Assembly: GCF_048820895.1 (NCBI RefSeq)
Contig: NZ_JBMERQ010000007.1
Span: forward strand, 94,280-158,279
Direction: 5' to 3'
DNA: 64,000 nt
Origin: Cribrihabitans_A neustonicus
Lineage (GTDB): Bacteria; Pseudomonadota; Alphaproteobacteria; Rhodobacterales; Rhodobacteraceae
Below, in pieces: positions 17,666-28,398 of this stretch. Positions within the stretch are counted from its first letter, which is position 1, and every line of letters begins with the position of its first letter. A model generated the notes under the pieces. It saw only the letters and a program-made list of their open reading frames with translations. It was not told the DNA's origin and did no database searches. The position numbers and the translations under genes are program-made.

Positions 17666-18173
17666 GGTCATGGGCATTGGCGTGCGGGTGGCCGTGGTCG
17701 TGGCCATGGTGATGCGCGCTGTGGCCGTGTTCGTGCGCGTGGGTGCGCCCGTGGCCATAGGCGCCGCCCTCCGGCGTGAAGGGCTCGTCGGCCTCCCGCA
17801 CGGTGGCGCCGAGGTGTTCCAGCATGTGCCGGATCACCGGATCGCGCTGGATCAAGAGCCGCTCCGCGCCGATCTGGCAGGGGGTGTGGCGGTTGCCGAT
17901 ATGCCAGGCGAGCCGCGGCAAGTCGGGCCCGGTCACCTCCAGCACCGGTTCGCGCGCGGCGCGGACCTTCAGGAGCCGCCCGTCCGCCAGCTCCAGCGCA
18001 TCGCCCTCCTCCAGCGAGGAGGTCTGCTCCAGGTCCACGAGGAAGGCCAGACCGCCATCCGCCACCAGCCGTTTGCGGCGCAGGAAACGCGCCTCGTAGC
18101 TCAGCGTCACGGTATCGGCAGCGGTGCCTTCGGGCTGGCGCAGCAGGGTCTGGGCAATGGGAAGCTCTGTCAT
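17643..18173 (-). CDS. ureE: urease nickel metallochaperone UreE with long His-rich tail
   Basis: 176 residues. An N-terminal peptide-binding-like domain is followed by the metal-binding domain with GNRHTPCQI (the conserved interface His) and GHGRTHAHEHGHSAHHHGH opening a tail of roughly 35 residues rich in His. The tail binds several Ni2+ ions and can store nickel. Start ATG 18173 lies 7 bases after ureC. UreE homologues vary from no tail to long tails; this is a long one, suggesting adaptation to low nickel. Confidence 0.93.
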   Translation of the reverse strand: MTELPIAQTLLRQPEGTAADTVTLSYEARFLRRKRLVADGGLAFLVDLEQTSSLEEGDALELADGRLLKVRAAREPVLEVTGPDLPRLAWHIGNRHTPCQIGAERLLIQRDPVIRHMLEHLGATVREADEPFTPEGGAYGHGRTHAHEHGHSAHHHGHDHGHPHANAHDHADGHTH

Positions 18174-18180
18174 AGTCGCC

Positions 18181-19893
<1,713 letters not shown>

Positions 19894-19900
19894 CTCCGGG

Positions 19901-20221
19901 CTACTTCCTTTTCGGGCCGCGTTTGGCCAGCCGGCCAACGTTGGACTTGGTGGTGCGGCGGATCGGCTTGATCGCCTGGGACAGGGTCTTCGCGGCCTCC
20001 TGGCCCTGCATCGCCCCAAGGACGAGCTTGGTGCCGGCCTGCTGGAAGGCCTTTTGCTTTTCCGTCACCATTCGGGAGTTCTCGCTGGGCAGGACCGACC
20101 AGACCCCGGCCCAGCCCATGACCCGCATCCAGATCACCGCGCTGGCTTCCATTGCCATCAGGGTGGCCTGGGTCTGGAATTTCAGCATCGCGAAAGGATC
20201 GGTGTAAAAATCGTACTTCAT
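19901..20221 (-). CDS. small conserved-looking protein between ureB and ureC, unknown function
   Basis: 106 residues; it starts inside the ureB stop (ATGA at 20218-20221) and ends 7 bases before ureC, so it is translated as part of the urease operon. Composition is helical: an amphipathic first half rich in Met, Ala and Trp (AMLKFQTQATLMAMEASAVI) and a very basic C-terminus ending in KRGPKRK. The helical pattern followed by a Lys-rich end resembles phasin-like proteins; no known urease accessory family matches. Its role in assembly or nickel handling is only a guess from position. The tight coupling makes it a real gene. Confidence 0.75.
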   Translation of the reverse strand: MKYDFYTDPFAMLKFQTQATLMAMEASAVIWMRVMGWAGVWSVLPSENSRMVTEKQKAFQQAGTKLVLGAMQGQEAAKTLSQAIKPIRRTTKSNVGRLAKRGPKRK

Positions 20222-20523
20222 AACGCACCCATGATCAGTTGATTGAACCCGTAAATGCGCCTTCCACCCTGGATTTCAATCAGCTGTACCTCACGACGCT
20301 GGCCCGGCTCGAACCGCACCGCGGTGCCGGCGGCAATATTCAGCCGACTGCCGCGGGCTGCGTCCCGGTCAAAGTCCAACGCCGGGTTGGCTTCGGCAAA
20401 GTGGTAATGCGAGCCCACCTGCACCGGCCGGTCGCCGGTATTGGCCACCATCAGCGTGAGCACCGGGGCGCCCTCGTTCAACGTCAGCTCACCCGGCGCG
20501 GGAAAGACTTCGCCCGGGATCAT
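20218..20523 (-). CDS. ureB: urease beta subunit UreB
   Basis: 101-residue structural subunit. It starts with MIPGEVFPAPGELTLNEGAP and contains VQVGSHYHFAEANPALDFDR, both hallmarks of UreB. ATG 20523 overlaps the stop of the preceding small membrane-protein gene (TGATG), fixing the start. The C-terminus IYGFNQLIMGAL is normal. It forms the trimer of (UreABC) with its neighbours. Confidence 0.95.
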   Translation of the reverse strand: MIPGEVFPAPGELTLNEGAPVLTLMVANTGDRPVQVGSHYHFAEANPALDFDRDAARGSRLNIAAGTAVRFEPGQRREVQLIEIQGGRRIYGFNQLIMGAL

Positions 20524-20726
20524 CAGAGCCGCCCTGCCCGGCGCGATGCAAAGACCCGGCGCAGCGCCACCGCGGCAAGAGCCAAGCAGAGGCCGCAAAC
20601 AAGGGCGGCAGCCAGCCAGCTTCCCGCGGCGTGAGGGTGCAGATGCGCGCCGGCATGGGCCTGGGCGGTTGCGGGGGCCGTGAGGGCCGCAACCGCGGCG
20701 ATCCATGCGTGAACAGGTTTGGTCAT
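20523..20726 (-). CDS. small His-containing membrane protein inside the urease operon
   Basis: 67 residues with an N-terminal signal-like helix (about 5-22) ending near AQAHAGAHLHPHAAG, then a second hydrophobic helix (about 36-58; LAAALVCGLCLALAAVAL) and a basic tail. AAGGAG precedes ATG 20726, and the stop overlaps the ureB start as TGATG, so it is translated between ureA and ureB. If the first helix is cleaved after AQA, the mature protein starts with a His-rich periplasmic segment (four His within about ten residues) that could bind Ni2+. It is far too short for UreJ/HupE. I do not recognise a family. Confidence 0.75.
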   Translation of the reverse strand: MTKPVHAWIAAVAALTAPATAQAHAGAHLHPHAAGSWLAAALVCGLCLALAAVALRRVFASRRAGRL

Positions 20727-20737
20727 CTCTGTCTCCT

Positions 20738-21040
20738 TCAGCGGATCGGGTTATGGACGGTCACCAGCTTGGTGCCATCGGGAAAGGTGGCCTCGACCTG
20801 AACCTCGCGGATCATTTCCGGCACGCCCTTCATGCAGTCGGCGCAGGTGATCACCGCGGCGCCGGCCTCCATCATATCGGCCACCGAACGACCGTCGCGC
20901 GCGCCCTCCACCACCGCGTCGGTGATCAGTGCGACCGCCTCCGGATGGTTGAGCTTCACGCCCCGTGCAAGGCGGCGGCGCGCCACCTCGGCAGCCATCG
21001 CCAGCAGCAGCTTGTCTTTTTCTCTGGGGGTCAGGTTCAT
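20738..21040 (-). CDS. ureA: urease gamma subunit UreA
   Basis: 100-residue structural subunit. The N-terminus MNLTPREKDKLLLAMAAEVA and the motif GRSVADMMEAG are characteristic, as is the C-terminal FPDGTKLVTVHNPIR. ATG 21040 lies 2 bases after the ureD stop. Length is exactly typical. Confidence 0.96.
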   Translation of the reverse strand: MNLTPREKDKLLLAMAAEVARRRLARGVKLNHPEAVALITDAVVEGARDGRSVADMMEAGAAVITCADCMKGVPEMIREVQVEATFPDGTKLVTVHNPIR

Positions 21041-21042
21041 TG

Positions 21043-21813
21043 TCACAATCTCCAGGAGGCAGGCAGCCGGCCGCAGCTGAGACGGTCGAGAATGGGGATG
21101 AGCACATGGCGCAACGCAAAGCTGTCCGCCGCCAGCAAGCGGGCCACAAGCAGGTCCGGCGCCAGCAGGCTGACTCCGCAGGTTGCAGGCAGACAGCGGC
21201 GCAGTGGCGCGAGATGCGCTTCGGCATCCGGGGCGGCATAGGCCAGGCTCGACATTGCGCCCGCCCCGGCACCGATGGCCCGCCGCGCCATATGAGTGAA
21301 CGCATCGCCGCTGAGGTCCATGCCATCGCGGTACGCGGCCACGCCGCCGCGGCTGATCCGGATCCGGTCGCGCAGGCGGATGCTGTGCAGTTGTTCGCCC
21401 ATCGCAGCGCGGCCAAAGATCACGGCCTCCGCCATCAGGAAACGCGCATCCGGCGCCAGGTCTACGGCCAAGCTCCGGTTCAGCGCGCAGCCATCGAAGA
21501 GAATCAATTCCTGCGGCAGCCACATGAGTTCGGCGCCGCAGTCCGCCTCGAGCCGGGTGCTGACAACGGCCTCGCCCGTATTGGCCCGGTAAGCGCGCTC
21601 GGCCGCCTGGGTGGTGAGCGTGAGGCTGCTGCCCCGGCCCGCCCGCGCCTCCACATCGATACGGTCGCCGCCGGTCAGCCCGCCCGAGGTATTAATCAGG
21701 ATCGCCTCGACGCCACCGCCGCGCGGGCGCGGAAACAGCGCCTTCATCGCGCCCGAGCTGCGGAAGCGGTCAAGCCCCGAGCCCGGCCCTGCCTGCTTGA
21801 CCGACAGCAACAA
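21043..21813 (-). CDS. ureD: urease accessory protein UreD, start uncertain
   Basis: Chaperone that binds apo-UreABC and recruits UreF and UreG. LINTSGGLTGGDRIDVEARA and LTLTTQAAERAYR are family motifs, and the C-terminus is complete. The only standard in-frame start is TTG 21813. The family-like N-terminal extension (PRSAAAQPRSQGALLLSVK, in frame) continues upstream to about 21879, where only ATT (21877-21879, preceded by GGGGGA) or ATC (21868-21870) could start it. A rare ATT start or a shortened protein are both possible. It is the first gene of the urease operon. The 258 bases upstream hold its promoter and a weak GAGACC/GGTCTC hairpin. Confidence 0.88.
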   Translation of the reverse strand: MLLSVKQAGPGSGLDRFRSSGAMKALFPRPRGGGVEAILINTSGGLTGGDRIDVEARAGRGSSLTLTTQAAERAYRANTGEAVVSTRLEADCGAELMWLPQELILFDGCALNRSLAVDLAPDARFLMAEAVIFGRAAMGEQLHSIRLRDRIRISRGGVAAYRDGMDLSGDAFTHMARRAIGAGAGAMSSLAYAAPDAEAHLAPLRRCLPATCGVSLLAPDLLVARLLAADSFALRHVLIPILDRLSCGRLPASWRL

Positions 21814-22071
21814 CGCGCCCTGCGAGCGCGGTTGCGCCGCGGCAGAGCGTGGAACAGCAGGTGTGGCGATGGCGGAAATGGTGCGGTCCCCCGGAATCCT
21901 TCGGCCCCATCTTTGAGCAGACGGCAGGCGGAGAGACTATGCCGGGCCGCGCGCTGGCGCGTTTTGCCCGAACCCGCGCCGAAATCTTCAGCAGCCCCGC
22001 ACCGGTTTGGCTAAAAGACAGGCAGGGGGAGGACATCTGCGAGACCAAACGGAACATGCCGCCGGGCGGTC

Positions 22072-22566
22072 TCACAGCTGCTTCTGCATCAGCACCAGAT
22101 CCAGCCACTGATCCCACTTGCGCCCCGCCTGCGGCACGCGGCCGGCCTCGGCAAATCCCACTGAGGCGTGGAAAGCTATCGCGCCCGGGTTGGCACCGCT
22201 GATGCCCGCAACCAGCACATGCACTTCCTCGCCCCGGGCGACCTCCTCCAGGCAGGCCATCAGCGAGCGCCCTAGCCCGCGCCGCTGTGCAAAGGGCGCG
22301 AGCTGGATGCTGTGTTCCCTGGTGTGGCGGTAACCGCTGCCGCTGCGGAAGGCGCCGTATGTTGCAAAGCCGCAGATCCGGCCTGCGAAATCCGCAACCA
22401 GGAACCGCGGCCCGCGCTCCTCTATGGTTTCAGCGATCTGCTCTGCCGTCTTTTCTTCCGAAGCGAAGGTAATCAGTGTTTCGCGGATCATCCGGTTGGT
22501 GATCTCCGCGACCGCTCCGGCGTCCTCGGGCCGGGCCTGCCTGATGGCGCGCAGCATGGTTGGCAT
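22072..22566 (-). CDS. GNAT N-acetyltransferase, phosphinothricin acetyltransferase (PAT/ArsN1)-like
   Basis: 164-residue acetyltransferase. IRQARPEDAGAVAEITNRMI at the N-terminus, SGSGYRHTREHSIQL in the middle and QRRGLGRSLM (acetyl-CoA pyrophosphate loop) match the PAT/bar family. Members acetylate the alpha-amino group of phosphinothricin, methionine sulfoximine or, in ArsN1, arsinothricin, which removes toxicity. ATG 22566 has AGGAAAGGA upstream and lies 20 bases after pstB, making this the last gene of the ten-gene operon that also encodes ArsL and ArsM. That context makes arsinothricin or its precursor the favoured substrate (inference); another amino acid analogue is possible. Confidence 0.8.
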   Translation of the reverse strand: MPTMLRAIRQARPEDAGAVAEITNRMIRETLITFASEEKTAEQIAETIEERGPRFLVADFAGRICGFATYGAFRSGSGYRHTREHSIQLAPFAQRRGLGRSLMACLEEVARGEEVHVLVAGISGANPGAIAFHASVGFAEAGRVPQAGRKWDQWLDLVLMQKQL

Positions 22567-22586
22567 CTTCCTTTCCTCTTCCTGCT

Positions 22587-23429
<843 letters not shown>

Positions 23430-23447
23430 AGGACAAGCTCCCTTGGA

Positions 23448-24308
23448 TCAGCGTCTGGCGCGGGTGGAAAAAAACATCCCGGCCGAGCTGATTAGCAGAA
23501 AAAGCGCGATCAGCAGCAGCGCGGCGGCCGCGGCGCGCGTGTCGCCGCCCGGAATATTCATCGCGAGGTCGTAGATGTGGATCGACAGCACCCGGCCCGG
23601 GTCGAGCAGGCTTTCGGGCATCCGGTCGGAATAGCCGCTGGTGAACATCAGCGCCGCGGTCTCGGCAAGCGCCCGCCCGCTGCCAAGAAGCAGCACGGTC
23701 ACGATCTCCGGCGCGCAGGCGGGGATCAGAATGCGGCAGATGAACCGCGCCTTGCCGGCACCCAGCGCATAGGCGCCACTGCGGTAGCCTGCGGGCAGGA
23801 GCCGGAACACTTCCTCGAAGGCAAAGGCACAGATCGGCAGGATCATTACCGCCAGTGTGAGCCCGCCGGTCAAGAGCGAGGTGCCCAATCCCAGCGCCTG
23901 TGCAAAGAAGCTGCTGCCGAAAAGGCCAAAGGCGATGGAGGGCACGCTGGCAAGCACCAGCATGCTGGCCCGGAACAGCCGCACCGCGCGCGAGCCGGCT
24001 GGCAGGTACTCGGTCACGAAGAGCGCCAGCGCCAAGCTGACCGGCAGCGCTGCAGCAACCGCGACCCCCAGCACCGCCAGAGTCGAGACCAGAATGGGCA
24101 ACACCCCGCCGGCCCGGCCGGAATGGCGCGGCGCCTCGGTCAGGTAGGCGGGGCCGAGCTCTCCCAGCCCCTGCAGTGCGATGTCAAACACGATTTTGCC
24201 GTAGATCAGGCAGACGGCCGCGCTCACGGCGTAGAAAACCAGCGCCGTCAGCCGTTCGGCCAGCCTGCGGCCGGGCTTGTGGAGGGGTGGGGCAGCCATC
24301 TCAGACAT
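23448..24308 (-). CDS. pstA: phosphate-type ABC transporter permease PstA
   Basis: 286-residue permease with six predicted membrane helices. Family features are LVLASVPSIAFGLFG and the cytoplasmic EAA loop around YRSGAYALGAGKARFICRIL, plus SGRALAETAALMF. I chose ATG 24308, overlapping the pstC stop by 8 bases. It forms the membrane channel with PstC. Sequence features alone cannot say whether the pore favours phosphate or arsenate; that depends on the binding protein. Confidence 0.86.
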   Translation of the reverse strand: MSEMAAPPLHKPGRRLAERLTALVFYAVSAAVCLIYGKIVFDIALQGLGELGPAYLTEAPRHSGRAGGVLPILVSTLAVLGVAVAAALPVSLALALFVTEYLPAGSRAVRLFRASMLVLASVPSIAFGLFGSSFFAQALGLGTSLLTGGLTLAVMILPICAFAFEEVFRLLPAGYRSGAYALGAGKARFICRILIPACAPEIVTVLLLGSGRALAETAALMFTSGYSDRMPESLLDPGRVLSIHIYDLAMNIPGGDTRAAAAALLLIALFLLISSAGMFFSTRARR

Positions 24309-25215
24309 CGACCTGCGTGGTCGGCCCGGCATCGAGGAGGCCGATAGCGAGTGCCATCCCAGTGGCCAGCACAAACAGGATCAGAACACTCAGAAACAGC
24401 ACAGAGCCGTGCAGCGGTTCGGCATAGCCCATCTCCAGCGCGACGTTGGCAGTAAGGGTTCGGACCGGATCGAACAGGCCTTGCGGAAGTTCCGCCTTAT
24501 TGCCGGTCACCATCAGCACCACGATGGTCTCGCCCAGGGCCCGCCCGAGCCCCAGCAGCGCCGCCGACAAGACCGCGCGCCGGATGACCACCAGCGCCAT
24601 CGCAAAACAGGCAAGCCCAGGCGGTGCGCCCAGCGCCAGCGCGCCGTGCACCAGCGGCCGCGGCAGTTTTGCAAGAGCGGTGTCGATCAGCAGCGCAGTC
24701 GTGGGCACAATCATCAGCGCCAGCACCAGAATGCCGCTGATCAAGGCAAAGCCCGGAGGTGCCACGCGGGCGGCCAGGGGCACCACCTGAGTCAGCCCCC
24801 AGAAACCGAGAATCACCGTGGGCATCGCCGCCATCACGAACAGCCCGCGCCGCAGCGCCGCGGCGGCCAGAAGGGGCAGGAAGAAGTGCATCGCCGCAGC
24901 CACGGCTATGCTCACCGGCGCCGCGATCGCCACCGCCCCGAGTGAGGCCAGCAAGCTGCCGGCGAGCATTGGCTTCAGGTCGAACAGCCCGCGGGTGGGA
25001 TACCAGTTCGGATCGGTGAGGAACTGCAGCGGCGGGACCGCCGCGAGAGCCGGCGCCGCGCCGCGCAGGATAACCCAGGCCACCACCAGCACCGCGAGGC
25101 AGCCGAAGACAAAGACCGCAGCAAGCAGGACGTGCAGCAAGCGCTCCTCCAGCGGCACCCGCGCCCTGCCGGCAGGACGCCCGGCCTCTGCCGCATGTGC
25201 AGTTCCGGCGTTCAC
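24301..25215 (-). CDS. pstC: phosphate-type ABC transporter permease PstC
   Basis: 304-residue permease with about six membrane helices. PMLAGSLLASLGAVAIAAPV, AAMPTVILGFWGL and LGLGRALGETIVVLMVTGN match PstC. It starts with GTG 25215, which overlaps the pstS stop (GTGA), so it is translationally coupled to the binding protein. It forms the channel with PstA. Confidence 0.86.
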   Translation of the reverse strand: MNAGTAHAAEAGRPAGRARVPLEERLLHVLLAAVFVFGCLAVLVVAWVILRGAAPALAAVPPLQFLTDPNWYPTRGLFDLKPMLAGSLLASLGAVAIAAPVSIAVAAAMHFFLPLLAAAALRRGLFVMAAMPTVILGFWGLTQVVPLAARVAPPGFALISGILVLALMIVPTTALLIDTALAKLPRPLVHGALALGAPPGLACFAMALVVIRRAVLSAALLGLGRALGETIVVLMVTGNKAELPQGLFDPVRTLTANVALEMGYAEPLHGSVLFLSVLILFVLATGMALAIGLLDAGPTTQVDV

Positions 25216-26045
25216 TGGCTGGCCGGCGTGTAGGACAGATCGCGGATGATGTCACCGACCGCTTCGGACTTGCTGAAGCCCACCAGTTCCTGCAATTCCA
25301 CCGCTTCCGCACCGGTGGTCACCAGGTTAAGCGGGCGCGTCGCCTTGTAGCTGCCATCGCCCACGTTCTCGAGCGTTGCGGGCACATCGCCCAGCGCGAT
25401 CAGTTTGACCGGCACGCCAAAGCCGATGTCGACCATCGCCGCCCCGATCGAGACATAGCCTATGCTATCCGGGGTGAGCGACACGGTCTTGATCATCTGC
25501 GCATTTTCGGCGGCGACCAGGTCGCCTTGGATCTGATCCGCGGTGACCCCCAGGAACGTGTTCAGCACCACCGATGTGGCACTGCCCTCGCCCTTGGAGA
25601 CCACGATGATCTCCCGGTCGGGTCCGCCCGCCTGCGACCAGTTGGTGAGTTCTCCGGTGAAGATGGCGCGGAGGTCTGCGCGGCTGATCTCTTGCACCGG
25701 GTTCTCAGCATGGATCAGCGCGGCGATGCCGTCGCGGGCAATGACATGTGCGGTCAGATCCGCTTCCGATGGCTTCAGCTCGCGCGAGACCATGGCGATA
25801 TCGGTCAGCCCCCTGCGCAGATCGGCGATGCCCTTGCTGCTGCCGCCGGTTTCGACAAAGATCCGCGCCTTGCCCTCGCCCGCCTCATACAGCTTGCCGA
25901 TTTCCAGCATCACCGGGGCGATGGTGCTGGAGCCTGCAAGGCGGATATCCGGCACGCCCTGCGCACGCCCTTCAGAGCTGCCGAACGCAGCAAACAGTCC
26001 GCCAGCCAGAGCCGCGAGGGCGAACACGCGTCGGGATCTTCTCAT
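25212..26045 (-). CDS. pstS: phosphate-type periplasmic binding protein PstS
   Basis: 277-residue secreted protein. The signal peptide (RRVFALAALAGGLFAAFG) is cleaved near EGRAQG. The mature N-terminus IRLAGSSTIAPVM and VETGGSSKGIADLRRG form the oxyanion-binding loops of PstS-type proteins; VSKGEGSATSVVLNTFLG is a further contact. ATG 26045 has AGGAG upstream. It is shorter than the E. coli type, like the short PstS/SphX-like group. In the arsenic operon it may bind arsenate as well as or instead of phosphate; phosphate-binding proteins differ strongly in this selectivity, and sequence alone does not settle it. Confidence 0.85.
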   Translation of the reverse strand: MRRSRRVFALAALAGGLFAAFGSSEGRAQGVPDIRLAGSSTIAPVMLEIGKLYEAGEGKARIFVETGGSSKGIADLRRGLTDIAMVSRELKPSEADLTAHVIARDGIAALIHAENPVQEISRADLRAIFTGELTNWSQAGGPDREIIVVSKGEGSATSVVLNTFLGVTADQIQGDLVAAENAQMIKTVSLTPDSIGYVSIGAAMVDIGFGVPVKLIALGDVPATLENVGDGSYKATRPLNLVTTGAEAVELQELVGFSKSEAVGDIIRDLSYTPASQ

Positions 26046-26106
26046 TTTGTGTCTCCTGTCAGGTCCTTGCACCCCGCGCCTGCGGGACAATCTTTCACGT
26101 TGGGAC

Positions 26107-27273
26107 TTATGCCGCGAGCCGGCGCGGCAACGCGCCGAGGAAGCTGAGGCAAGCTTGCAGCTGCGCCGCCTCCAGATATTCGCCCGGCTGATGCGCCTGC
26201 GCCATCGCGCCCGGCCCGCAGATCACTGTGGAGTAGCCTGCCTCCTGGAACAGGCCGGCCTCGCTGCCGAATCCCGCCTGGCTGACCGCGCAGCCGCCGG
26301 CGAGTTCCTGCACGAGCGCCTCCGCTGCGCCGTCCTTTTCGGGGGCAAGGCCCGCCACCCGCGCCTTCACTTCCACGGTGATGCCCGCCTCGGAGCGGAT
26401 TTTCTGCAGTTCCGCCTGCAGCGAATTGGTGCGGTCGAGATAGCGCGACAGCCAGCGGTCCATGTCTTCCTCCGGCATCACCCGGATATCGGCAGGAAAG
26501 CTGCAGTAGCCCGCGGTGGTATTGCCCGACGTGCCGCCCTTGATGCGGCCCGCGTGCAGTGTGGTGTACGGCGGCGAGAACCCGCTCCCCTGCCCCGCGG
26601 TCTTGGCCCGTTGCGCGTTTTCCAGCATCCGGTCCTCCAGCCAGCACACCAGCCGCGCCGCGGCCATGACGGCAGAGACGCCGGTATGGCAGATCGAGCT
26701 GTGCACCTCGTAGCCGGTCACCCGGGTCATCAGCGACCAGGTGCCCTTGTGCCCGTTCACGATCGACATGCCGGTGGGCTCGCCCACGATCACTGCCTCC
26801 GGCGGCGGCAGGTTTCCGGCCATATGCGCGATCAGGGGCTGGACGCCGAAGCAACCGATTTCCTCGTCATAGCTGAAGACGATGTGAACCGGGCGTTTCA
26901 GGTCCGCAGCCTGGAACTGCGGCACCATGGCGAGAACCGCTGCGCAGAACCCCTTCATGTCACAGGCGCCGCGGCCCAGGAGACGGCCGCCTTCGCTGCG
27001 CAGAGTCCAGGGATCGGCAGACCAGTCCTGCCCTTCCGCCGGGACCACATCGGTATGCCCCGACAGCACCACGCCGCCGGGCACGCTGGGGCCGATGGTT
27101 GCGATCAGCCCGGCCTTGCTGCCATCGGCATTCGGCAGCAGCGTGCAGGTGACGCCGTGGTCGGACAGGTAGCTTTGCACAAAACCGATCAGTTCCAGAT
27201 TGCTGCTCATCGAAACCGTCGGAAAGGAGACCAGCCTGGCCAGCAGCGCAGTGGCCGTTTCCAGCGGCGTCAT
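26107..27273 (-). CDS. ArgE/DapE-family (M20) amidohydrolase, N-acetyl-amino-acid deacetylase
   Basis: 388-residue di-zinc M20 peptidase most like acetylornithine deacetylase. Metal ligands appear in VVLSGHTDVVPAEG, GRGACDMKGF, FSYDEEIGCFG and AQAHQPGEY; the lid domain is present. I chose ATG 27273 (MTPLETATALLARLVSFPTV). It lies 34 bases after the ArsM-like gene and 61 before pstS, inside the arsenic operon and away from arginine genes. In phosphinothricin tripeptide biosynthesis an N-acetyl intermediate is later deacetylated, and the pairing here with a PAT-like GNAT suggests the same logic. Ordinary acetylornithine deacetylase remains the alternative. Confidence 0.8.
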   Translation of the reverse strand: MTPLETATALLARLVSFPTVSMSSNLELIGFVQSYLSDHGVTCTLLPNADGSKAGLIATIGPSVPGGVVLSGHTDVVPAEGQDWSADPWTLRSEGGRLLGRGACDMKGFCAAVLAMVPQFQAADLKRPVHIVFSYDEEIGCFGVQPLIAHMAGNLPPPEAVIVGEPTGMSIVNGHKGTWSLMTRVTGYEVHSSICHTGVSAVMAAARLVCWLEDRMLENAQRAKTAGQGSGFSPPYTTLHAGRIKGGTSGNTTAGYCSFPADIRVMPEEDMDRWLSRYLDRTNSLQAELQKIRSEAGITVEVKARVAGLAPEKDGAAEALVQELAGGCAVSQAGFGSEAGLFQEAGYSTVICGPGAMAQAHQPGEYLEAAQLQACLSFLGALPRRLAA

Positions 27274-27307
27274 GCCTGCCCCCTGACTGCTGCGGCGTAT
27301 TCGCGGT

Positions 27308-28369
27308 TCAGCATCCGCAATCCCCGCCCGAACAATCGGCGGCCAGCCTGCCGGAACTGCCCAGCGGCGCGCGCCCCTTGGTCTCCGCCACCGGCCGCAC
27401 CGCGGTCTGGCTGCAGTCGAACAGCGCGGCTTCCTCAAGGGGCGGCCGCCCGTAGGCCGGGATAATGGCGAAACTTCCGGCATAGGGCGGGCGCTGCAGA
27501 ACCGCGGCGGTCTTCGCGCAGACCGCGATGCGCACGCCGCGGGGGTAGACATGGCCATCGTCGTCCGCCACCTGCGACCAGGGGCCGAGGTAAACTGCAG
27601 CATCGCCCTGCTCCAGGCAGACGCCCTTGGTGCCGGTATAGGCGCTGAGCGCAAAGGCGCGCAGCTCGGCCCCTTCGGTGATCACCGCCGGGCGGTCCAG
27701 AAGCGGGGTCAGCGTCACCCCGTGGAAGCCAGCGCGCAGCAGCACGTCCGCGAGCACGTCCTCCTTCGGAAAGTGCCGGCAGAGGTGACCTTCGCACACA
27801 ATCTGGGAGCCGCTCAGGGGCTCATCCGGCGCGAGGACCAGTGTTTCAAAGCTGCCGCCTGTCTCCAGCACCCGGGCGCATTCCGCCAGCACCAGGGGCA
27901 GCTGGTTCCCCGAGGTGGTATTGAGCAGGAAAGGCGCCATGACCTGCCGGAGCGCACCCGTTTGAATCCAGGCCTCCCGGTCCTGCCGCTGCAAAAGTGC
28001 CTCTTGGATAGCTAGCATCGAACCCGCGTTGGGCAGCCAGGCCAAGAGCGCCTCTTCCAGCGTGAAGAGGTCCGAGGGCAGCCGCTGCGACACCTGCCAG
28101 CCCTCCGGCAGGACCAAACCCTGTGCCGCCGCCGCAGTGGATTGGACCAGCCAGGCGGGCGCGCTGGCGGCGGGCTCCGGACAGCCCTCCAGCGCTGCGG
28201 CCGGCACGTCGATCAGAAGGCGCGGGCCCGGCTTGCACAGCTGCGCCTGCTGCCATTCGGCCACGGTTCCGGCCAAGGCCTGGCCATTCCAGTCCAGCGT
28301 CTCGCCGTGGGCCGGCTGTGCTGCGGCCAGTTTCGCAGCGTTAGCGATCAGTTCATCCAGCTTCTTCAT
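27308..28369 (-). CDS. degenerate ArsM-like protein with Cys-rich C-terminus, unknown function
   Basis: 353 residues, 29 bases after the arsL gene. The second half follows the ArsM encoded two genes upstream: ECARVLETGGSFETLVLA corresponds to its EIYRVLRPGGRIALSD, and YLGPWSQVADDDGHVYPRG plus RPPYAGSFAI correspond to YKGPWASVRDDAG and QEPYAGQLHF. The SAM-binding motif I (DLGSGSG in ArsM) has no counterpart, and the N-terminal half is diverged. The chain ends DCSGGDCGC (Cys346, 351, 353), a plausible thiol arsenic-binding tail. It looks like a methyltransferase-fold pseudoenzyme, perhaps a carrier, scaffold or partner of ArsL/ArsM. It is intact, with AGGGAA before the ATG, so not a decaying gene. 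Confidence 0.75.
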   Translation of the reverse strand: MKKLDELIANAAKLAAAQPAHGETLDWNGQALAGTVAEWQQAQLCKPGPRLLIDVPAAALEGCPEPAASAPAWLVQSTAAAAQGLVLPEGWQVSQRLPSDLFTLEEALLAWLPNAGSMLAIQEALLQRQDREAWIQTGALRQVMAPFLLNTTSGNQLPLVLAECARVLETGGSFETLVLAPDEPLSGSQIVCEGHLCRHFPKEDVLADVLLRAGFHGVTLTPLLDRPAVITEGAELRAFALSAYTGTKGVCLEQGDAAVYLGPWSQVADDDGHVYPRGVRIAVCAKTAAVLQRPPYAGSFAIIPAYGRPPLEEAALFDCSQTAVRPVAETKGRAPLGSSGRLAADCSGGDCGC

Positions 28370-28398
28370 CGCGGTTCCCTTCTTTCACCGAGCGCGTT

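Noticed and set aside
17643..17760. Low-complexity repeat region at the ureE/ureF junction
   Set aside because: It is explained by the His codons of the UreE nickel-binding tail.
20523..20726. UreJ/HupE nickel permease
   Set aside because: Only 67 residues and two hydrophobic segments; UreJ/HupE proteins are about 190 residues with six helices.
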